Made by a program: the position numbers and the translations under genes | Notes under the pieces: generated by a model | Told to the model about the DNA's origin: nothing | The model's input: only the letters and a program-made list of their open reading frames with translations | The model's database searches: none | Part shown: positions 6,186 through 11,033 of the stretch, piece by piece | How positions within the stretch are numbered: the first letter of the stretch is position 1 | Layout of the letters: each line of letters begins with the position of its first letter | From: Bacteroides sp. | GTDB lineage: Bacteria > Bacteroidota > Bacteroidia > Bacteroidales > Bacteroidaceae | Reading direction: 5' to 3' | Length of the DNA stretch: 11,033 nucleotides | Assembly (NCBI GenBank): GCA_019417975.1 | Contig: DYCT01000039.1 | Location: 1 to 11,033, forward strand

Positions 6186-7094
6186 ATGAAAGGAATTGTA
6201 TTAGCAGGTGGTAGCGGTACACGTTTGTATCCTATTACAAAAGGAGTCAGCAAGCAATTGTTGCCAATATTTGATAAACCGATGATATATTATCCTATTT
6301 CGGTTTTGATGTTGGCAGGCATTCGTGAAATTTTGATTATCTCCACACCATTTGACCTGCCTGGATTTAAACGCCTCTTAGGAGATGGTAGTCAACTTGG
6401 AGTTAAATTTGAGTATGCAGAACAACCTTCACCGGATGGTTTGGCACAAGCTTTTATTATTGGAGAGAAGTTTATTGGTAGTGATTCAGCTTGTCTTGTT
6501 TTGGGTGATAACATCTTCTACGGTGCAGGATTGAACCAGATGTTAGCTCAGGCTGTGGTAGATGCAGATCAGGGCAATAAGGCTACGGTATTCGGTTATC
6601 GTGTTAGCGATCCAGAACGATATGGAGTAGCCGAATTTGATAAGCAGGGCAACTGTTTAAGTATTGAAGAGAAACCAAAATGTCCTAAGAGTAATTATGC
6701 TGTAGTTGGTTTATATTTTTATCCTAATAAGGTAGTGGAAGTCGCAAAACATATCAAACCATCAGCTCGTGGCGAATTAGAGATTACAACTGTTAATCAG
6801 GAGTTTTTGAAGAATAAGCAGCTGAAAGTACAGACTATGGCAAGGGGGTTTGCTTGGCTTGATACAGGTACTCACGATTCTCTTTCCGAAGCATCAACCT
6901 TTATTGAGGTTTTGGAGAAACGCCAAGGTTTGAAGGTGGCTTGCTTGGAAGGTATTGCCTACCGCCAAGGATGGATTACTGCTGAGCAATTGAGAGAAAA
7001 TGCGCAGCCAATGCTCAAAAACGACTATGGCAAATACCTCCTTTCGATTCTCAGCGAGAATACTCAAACATTAAAGAAAAATTTAGAATATTAA
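6186..7094 (+). CDS. rfbA: Glucose-1-phosphate thymidylyltransferase (RmlA/RfbA)
   Basis: This enzyme makes dTDP-glucose from dTTP and glucose 1-phosphate in the cytoplasm, the entry step to dTDP-deoxysugars. The 302-residue length is standard. The nucleotide-binding signature GGSGTRLYP (8-16) is followed by SKQLLPIFDKPMIYYP (22-37), LVLGDNIFYG (104-113) with metal-binding Asp108, EEKP (161-164), and WLDTGTHDS (224-232) with the second metal-binding Asp226. The start MKGIVLAGG is the family norm. It is the first sugar gene of the locus, 178 bases after the antiterminator gene and only 5 bases before rfbB, so the two are surely co-transcribed. GC content drops at this gene compared with everything upstream. 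Confidence 0.97.
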   Translation: MKGIVLAGGSGTRLYPITKGVSKQLLPIFDKPMIYYPISVLMLAGIREILIISTPFDLPGFKRLLGDGSQLGVKFEYAEQPSPDGLAQAFIIGEKFIGSDSACLVLGDNIFYGAGLNQMLAQAVVDADQGNKATVFGYRVSDPERYGVAEFDKQGNCLSIEEKPKCPKSNYAVVGLYFYPNKVVEVAKHIKPSARGELEITTVNQEFLKNKQLKVQTMARGFAWLDTGTHDSLSEASTFIEVLEKRQGLKVACLEGIAYRQGWITAEQLRENAQPMLKNDYGKYLLSILSENTQTLKKNLEY

Positions 7095-7099
7095 TAAGA

Positions 7100-8233
7100 A
7101 TGAAGAATATCATTATTACCGGTGGTGCCGGATTCATCGGTTCACATGTAGTAAGACTTTTTGTGAACAAATATTCAGAGTGTCACATCATCAACCTCGA
7201 TAAGCTGACCTATGCTGGCAATTTGGCTAACCTCAAGGATATTGAGGATAAGCCAAATTATACTTTCGTGAAGGGTGATATTTGCGATTTCGATTTTGTG
7301 CTTAAGTTGATGCAGAACAATAAGGTAGATGGTATTATCCATCTTGCTGCAGAAAGTCATGTAGACAGAAGCATTAAAGACCCCTTTACATTTGCTCAGA
7401 CCAATGTGATGGGTACATTGTCTTTACTTCAAGCTGCTAAAATTTATTGGGAGAGTCTTCCGGAAGGATACGAAGGAAAACGTTTCTATCATATCTCTAC
7501 CGATGAAGTATATGGAGCGTTGCAGATGACTCATCCAGAGGGTATCCCTGCTCCTTTCACCACTAAAGCATCAAGCGATAAAAACCACGAGGCATATGGT
7601 GAAGAATTCTTCTTGGAGACCACCAAGTATAATCCTCATTCTCCATATTCAGCATCAAAGGCAAGTTCCGACCATTTTGTACGTGCTTTTCATGACACAT
7701 ATGGTATGCCTACCATTGTGACTAACTGCTCGAACAATTATGGGCCATATCAGTTTCCCGAAAAGTTGATACCCTTGTTTATTAACAATATCTGCCATCG
7801 CAAGCCATTGCCCGTGTATGGTAAAGGTGAGAATGTACGCGACTGGTTGTATGTAGAAGACCATGCACGTGCCATCGATATGATTTTTCACAAGGGCAAG
7901 ATTGCTGAGACTTATAATATTGGTGGTTTCAACGAGTGGAAGAACATTGATATTATTAAGGTGGTTATCAAGACTGTCGACCGTCTGCTTGGTAGAAAAG
8001 AAGGTGAGGATATGGATCTTATCACTTACGTAACAGATAGAAAAGGTCACGATATGCGTTATGCCATCGACTCTCGCAAACTCCAAAGAGAACTCGGTTG
8101 GGAGCCAACCCTTCAGTTTGAAGAAGGTATTGAGAAAACTGTGAAATGGTATCTTGATAATCAGGCTTGGATGGATAATGTTACTTCAGGCGAATATGAG
8201 AAGTATTACGAGACCATGTACAAGAATCGCTAA
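7100..8233 (+). CDS. rfbB: dTDP-glucose 4,6-dehydratase (RmlB/RfbB)
   Basis: This short-chain dehydrogenase/reductase family enzyme converts dTDP-glucose to dTDP-4-keto-6-deoxyglucose using bound NAD. The NAD-binding TGGAGFIG lies at 7-14, the catalytic TDEVYG at 134-139 (Thr134, Asp135, Glu136), and the YSASK motif at 183-187 (Tyr183, Lys187). NCSNNYGPYQFPEKLIP is typical of sugar-nucleotide dehydratases. At 377 residues it is somewhat longer than the roughly 350 to 360 usual in Proteobacteria; part of the difference is an insertion between TDEVYG and YSASK (about 145-170). The keto sugar it makes can go to rhamnose (RmlC/D), which is not seen here, or to an amino sugar through an aminotransferase such as the one encoded 1.4 kb downstream. 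Confidence 0.97.
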   Translation: MKNIIITGGAGFIGSHVVRLFVNKYSECHIINLDKLTYAGNLANLKDIEDKPNYTFVKGDICDFDFVLKLMQNNKVDGIIHLAAESHVDRSIKDPFTFAQTNVMGTLSLLQAAKIYWESLPEGYEGKRFYHISTDEVYGALQMTHPEGIPAPFTTKASSDKNHEAYGEEFFLETTKYNPHSPYSASKASSDHFVRAFHDTYGMPTIVTNCSNNYGPYQFPEKLIPLFINNICHRKPLPVYGKGENVRDWLYVEDHARAIDMIFHKGKIAETYNIGGFNEWKNIDIIKVVIKTVDRLLGRKEGEDMDLITYVTDRKGHDMRYAIDSRKLQRELGWEPTLQFEEGIEKTVKWYLDNQAWMDNVTSGEYEKYYETMYKNR

Positions 8234-8262
8234 AAGAAAACAAATAAAAGATTTCTATTATA

Positions 8263-9588
8263 ATGAATAAATTCAGCGATATTAAAATAGCGGTAGCCGG
8301 TACTGGCTATGTCGGACTGAGCATTGCAACTTTGCTATCTCAGCATCATCAGGTGACAGCTGTAGATGTAATTCCCGAAAAGGTAGAGAAACTTAATAAT
8401 AAGATTTCTCCTATCCAAGATGATTATATCGAAAAGTATTTGACAGAGAAATCTCTGAATTTAATAGCAACTCTTGATGGCAAGACAGCCTATAAGGATG
8501 CCGATTATGTGGTGATAGCGGCTCCTACTAATTACGACCCGGTAAAAAACTATTTCGATACCACACATGTGGAAGAAGTTATCGACTTGGTGTTGGAGGT
8601 AAATCCTGATGCCGTAATGGTTATTAAGAGTACCATTCCGGTGGGCTATACTCGTAACCTCTACTTGAAATATGCCCAAAAGGGTGTCAAGAAGTTCAAT
8701 TTGCTTTTCTCTCCCGAATTCCTTCGTGAAAGTAAGGCTCTCTACGACAATCTTTATCCGAGTCGTATTATTGTAGGCTATCCCAAGCTTATCGATCGTC
8801 CGGAGTTTGTAGAAGAGAATGAAGCAATCAAGGCGGTAACCGATGTTGAGATGTTGAAAGAAGCTGCTAAAACCTTTGCAGCACTTTTGCAGGAAGGTGC
8901 TATTAAAGAGAATGTCGACACACTCTTTATGGGCATGAAAGAAGCAGAGGCAGTGAAGCTTTTTGCCAATACTTACCTTGCCTTGCGTGTAAGTTACTTC
9001 AATGAACTCGATACATACGCTGAAGTGAAAGGACTTGATACGGAATCCATTATTGATGGAGTAGGTTTAGACCCTCGTATAGGAACACATTATAATAATC
9101 CATCTTTCGGTTATGGTGGCTATTGTCTACCTAAAGACACCAAGCAACTCTTGGCAAATTATGCCGATGTACCTGAAAACCTTATTGAAGCTATCGTAGA
9201 GAGCAACCGCACTCGTAAAGATTATATTGCTGATGCCGTTCTTAAGAAGGCTGGCTATTACAGCTATGCTGATGATAACAGCTTCGATGCCAGCAAGGAA
9301 CACAACTGTGTGATTGGTGTCTATCGCTTGACCATGAAGTCAAATAGCGACAATTTCCGTCAGTCTGCCATTCAGGGCATCATGAAACGTATCAAGGCAA
9401 AGGGTGCTGAGGTTATCATCTATGAGCCAACCCTCGAAGATGGTACTACATTCTTCGGTAGCAAGGTAGTGAACAATATGGACTCCTTTAAGATACAAAG
9501 CCATGCCATCATAGCCAACCGCTATGATGCTTGTCTGGATGATGTGCAGGATAAGGTTTATACAAGAGATATTTTTAGAAGAGATTGA
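8263..9588 (+). CDS. ugd: UDP-glucose 6-dehydrogenase (Ugd)
   Basis: This enzyme oxidises UDP-glucose twice to UDP-glucuronate with NAD, supplying an acidic sugar for surface polysaccharide. The Rossmann motif GTGYVG is at 13-18, and the catalytic block SFGYGGYCLPKDTKQL surrounds the nucleophile Cys288. SPEFLRE, ALYDNL.PSR, AVKLFANTYLA.R and DPRIG.HYNNPSFGYGG match enterobacterial UDP-glucose dehydrogenase closely, which favours UDP-glucose over UDP-ManNAc or GDP-mannose as substrate. At 441 residues it is about 50 longer than the E. coli enzyme. The extra length is mainly a charged insertion after the SRIIVGYP segment (about 168-205) and another before CVIGVYRL (about 325-345). It starts 29 bases after rfbB. 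A 78-base AT-rich gap follows. Confidence 0.93.
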   Translation: MNKFSDIKIAVAGTGYVGLSIATLLSQHHQVTAVDVIPEKVEKLNNKISPIQDDYIEKYLTEKSLNLIATLDGKTAYKDADYVVIAAPTNYDPVKNYFDTTHVEEVIDLVLEVNPDAVMVIKSTIPVGYTRNLYLKYAQKGVKKFNLLFSPEFLRESKALYDNLYPSRIIVGYPKLIDRPEFVEENEAIKAVTDVEMLKEAAKTFAALLQEGAIKENVDTLFMGMKEAEAVKLFANTYLALRVSYFNELDTYAEVKGLDTESIIDGVGLDPRIGTHYNNPSFGYGGYCLPKDTKQLLANYADVPENLIEAIVESNRTRKDYIADAVLKKAGYYSYADDNSFDASKEHNCVIGVYRLTMKSNSDNFRQSAIQGIMKRIKAKGAEVIIYEPTLEDGTTFFGSKVVNNMDSFKIQSHAIIANRYDACLDDVQDKVYTRDIFRRD

Positions 9589-9666
9589 TTATTATATGCT
9601 GATATTTTTAAAGACATTTAGTTTGACATTTTTATATAAGTAGTAATTTTTAAATAAAATGTATTT
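9589..9666 (+). promoter_or_regulatory. AT-rich gap with a possible second promoter
   Basis: This 78-base gap separates ugd from the aminotransferase gene, while most gaps in this locus are 5 to 30 bases. TTTG (9622-9625) and TAATTTTT (9644-9651) are 18 bases apart; the latter matches TAnnTTTG in all but the last base. Such a match is easy to get by chance in sequence this AT-rich. No terminator hairpin is visible. Confidence 0.3.
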
Positions 9667-10779
9667 ATGAAACAAGAGCGTATTTTAGTAACAAGAACGT
9701 CAATGCCTCCATATGAGGAGTACATTGATGAAATCAAGGATATATGGGATAGCCATTGGCTTACAAATATGGGCCCTAAGCACAATGAATTAGAGGAGAA
9801 GTTAAAGAATTATTTGAGTGTTGATAACCTTTCTCTTTTTACTAATGGGCACAACGCATTGGAATTGACTTTACAAGCATTGAATCTCTCTGGAGAAGTA
9901 ATAACTACACCATTTACTTTTGCTTCTACTACACATGCAATAGTTCGCAATAACTTAACTCCTGTTTTTTGCGATATAGATCCTATCGATTATTGTATGG
10001 ATGTAAAAAAGATTGAAGCATTGATAACAGATAAGACTACAGCTATCGTTCCTGTACATGTATATGGAAATGTTTGTAATGTTGAGGAGATTGGTCGAAT
10101 CGCTAGAAAATATGGTTTGAAGGTCATATATGATGCAGCCCATACTTTTGGTGTTCGCTATAAGGGGCTTGGAATAGGTAACTTTGGAGATGCTTCTATG
10201 TTAAGTTTTCATGCTACCAAAGTGTATAATACAATTGAAGGAGGTGCTGTTTGTTATCATGATAAAGAACTTGGTCATGAACTTTATAAACTTCGTGATT
10301 TTGGTATTAAGGATGCTGAAAATGTGGATGGTATAGGTTCCAATGCAAAGATGAACGAATTTGTTGCTGCAATGGGATTATGCAATTTACGTCATGTGGA
10401 CGCAGAAATAGCAAAACGCAAAATAGTAGTAGAATGCTATCGTGAGAACTTGTCGGATGTAGATGGAATACAATTATCGCCCATTCAAGATCACGTACAG
10501 TCAAATTATTCTTATTTCCCAATTGTTGTTGATGAAAAAGTATTTGGAAGTACTCGCAATGAGGTTTTTGATGCTCTTGCACAAAATAACATTTATGCTC
10601 GTAAGTATTTTTATCCTCTTACTAATGCTTTTGATTGTTTTCATGGACGTTTTGATGTTTATAAAACCCCTGTCGCATTGCATGTTAGTAAGCGAGTTTT
10701 GACTTTACCATTGTATGCTGATCTGAGTGTAGATAATGTATTTAGAATTTGTGAAATAATTAAAATTTGTAAGAAATAA
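9667..10779 (+). CDS. DegT/DnrJ/EryC1/StrS-family PLP sugar aminotransferase
   Basis: This 370-residue protein is predicted to transfer an amino group, usually from glutamate, to a keto-sugar nucleotide. PLP-site residues are visible: the internal-aldimine Lys185 in FHATKVYNTIEGG, and Asp156 in VIYDAAHTFG, which contacts the PLP ring nitrogen. The N-terminus (WDSHWLTNMGPKHNELEEKL) and the TTPFTFASTTHAI segment are typical of enzymes acting on dTDP-4-keto-6-deoxyhexoses, such as VioA-like and FdtB-like aminotransferases. With rfbA and rfbB in the same locus, dTDP-4-keto-6-deoxyglucose is the obvious candidate substrate, giving a 4-amino-4,6-dideoxyhexose. The exact position and stereochemistry of the amino group cannot be decided from sequence. 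Its GC content is lower than that of rfbA-ugd, hinting at separate acquisition. The next gene starts 5 bases on. Confidence 0.9.
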   Translation: MKQERILVTRTSMPPYEEYIDEIKDIWDSHWLTNMGPKHNELEEKLKNYLSVDNLSLFTNGHNALELTLQALNLSGEVITTPFTFASTTHAIVRNNLTPVFCDIDPIDYCMDVKKIEALITDKTTAIVPVHVYGNVCNVEEIGRIARKYGLKVIYDAAHTFGVRYKGLGIGNFGDASMLSFHATKVYNTIEGGAVCYHDKELGHELYKLRDFGIKDAENVDGIGSNAKMNEFVAAMGLCNLRHVDAEIAKRKIVVECYRENLSDVDGIQLSPIQDHVQSNYSYFPIVVDEKVFGSTRNEVFDALAQNNIYARKYFYPLTNAFDCFHGRFDVYKTPVALHVSKRVLTLPLYADLSVDNVFRICEIIKICKK

Positions 10780-10784
10780 AAGAT

Positions 10785-11033
10785 ATGCCAACTAAAGTTG
10801 TAGGCTCAAAAGCAAAGAAAGCACGATTGCCTTTTATTGATATATCAAAGGGCTTGCTTATAATATTTCTTGTCTTTCACCATGTTGTTAATATAGCAAA
10901 AGGTAGTATGTCTGTGGAGAATATACAATATATCACAAAATGGGATATATTGTATGTTCCATATTTCATGCAAGCATTCTTTTTTATAACAGGCTATTGC
11001 TCATCTTTTAATACTGTCTCTTATACACATCTC
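10785..11033 (+). CDS. Membrane acyltransferase (acyltransferase family 3), 3'-truncated
   Basis: An ATG 5 bases after the aminotransferase stop opens a frame that runs to the end of the window (83 codons). The first 76 residues are genuine. They show the start of an acyltransferase family 3 (PF01757, OafA/NolL-like) membrane protein: a lysine-rich N-terminus, then LPFIDISKGLLIIFLVFHH (15-33) with the family's conserved D..KG and following His, then VPYFMQAFFFITGY (58-71), matching the family's P.FF..SGY-type motif in the second membrane segment. Such proteins O- or N-acylate cell-surface sugars. Next to an aminotransferase it could acylate the new amino sugar or O-acetylate the polysaccharide. 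Residues 77-83 (TVSYTHL) are encoded by sequencing adapter from 11014 on and should be removed. The rest of the gene lies beyond the contig end. Confidence 0.8.
   Translation, partial: MPTKVVGSKAKKARLPFIDISKGLLIIFLVFHHVVNIAKGSMSVENIQYITKWDILYVPYFMQAFFFITGYCSSFNTVSYTHL
11014..11033. other. Nextera transposase adapter remnant at the contig end (not genomic)
   Basis: Bases 11014-11032 read CTGTCTCTTATACACATCT, identical to the reverse complement of the Tn5 mosaic-end part of Illumina Nextera adapters. The next base, C at 11033, agrees with the read-2 version of the adapter (continuing CCGAGC) and not with the read-1 version (GACGC). It lies exactly at the end of the sequence, as expected for an untrimmed adapter in an assembly. 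It also continues the acyltransferase frame by chance as TVSYTHL. Confidence 0.97.

Noticed and set aside
6019..6222. A 67-codon minus-strand frame over the gap before rfbA
   Set aside because: It overlaps the rfbA start, lacks a recognisable motif, and lies in AT-rich sequence where hydrophobic chance frames are common.

Overview
This window is a Bacteroidales chromosome segment (Bacteroides/Parabacteroides/Prevotella relatives; the genus cannot be fixed from the sequence). The evidence is a PCMD-domain secreted protein, a NusG-like regulator of the UpxY type at the head of a surface-polysaccharide cluster, a promoter matching the Bacteroides TTG(TTTG)/TAnnTTTG consensus, and AT-rich translation starts without obvious Shine-Dalgarno sequences. 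All genes are on the + strand. The last 20 bases are not genomic: they match the Nextera transposase adapter, so the window ends at a contig end.

Region 1 (7-4565) is a tightly packed run of five genes, probably one operon: cysN (GTPase subunit of ATP sulfurylase), a PAPS-dependent sulfotransferase, an exported PCMD-domain protein, ruvX/yqgF (16S rRNA processing or Holliday-junction-type nuclease) and def (peptide deformylase). Gaps are 9 to 34 bases. The first two genes form a sulfate-activation and sulfo-transfer unit; the last two are housekeeping genes.

Region 2 (4566-4936) has no large gene. It holds a terminator-like hairpin with a 15-bp perfect stem, a good Bacteroides-type promoter, a small leader hairpin and a 22-codon upstream reading frame that stops two bases before the GTG start of the next gene. 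The gene that follows (4937-6007) is a NusG-like antiterminator with N- and C-terminal extensions that make it about twice the length of an ordinary UpxY.

Region 3 (6186-11013) is a nucleotide-sugar and polysaccharide cluster: rfbA and rfbB (glucose-1-phosphate to dTDP-4-keto-6-deoxyglucose), ugd (UDP-glucose to UDP-glucuronate), a DegT-family PLP sugar aminotransferase, and the start of a membrane acyltransferase cut by the contig end. Neither rmlC nor rmlD is seen, so the dTDP branch here more likely leads to a 4-amino-4,6-dideoxy sugar than to rhamnose. Base composition falls in steps: hand counts of GC on three 60-base lines give 37/60 at 61-120, 26/60 at 6301-6360 and 19/60 at 9901-9960. 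This fits a capsule or O-antigen locus of mixed, partly transferred origin placed behind a conserved housekeeping block.

I found no RNA gene, insertion sequence, CRISPR array or phage gene. The least explained parts are the long UpxY-like protein with its leader, and the sulfotransferase/PCMD pair whose substrate cannot be read from sequence.
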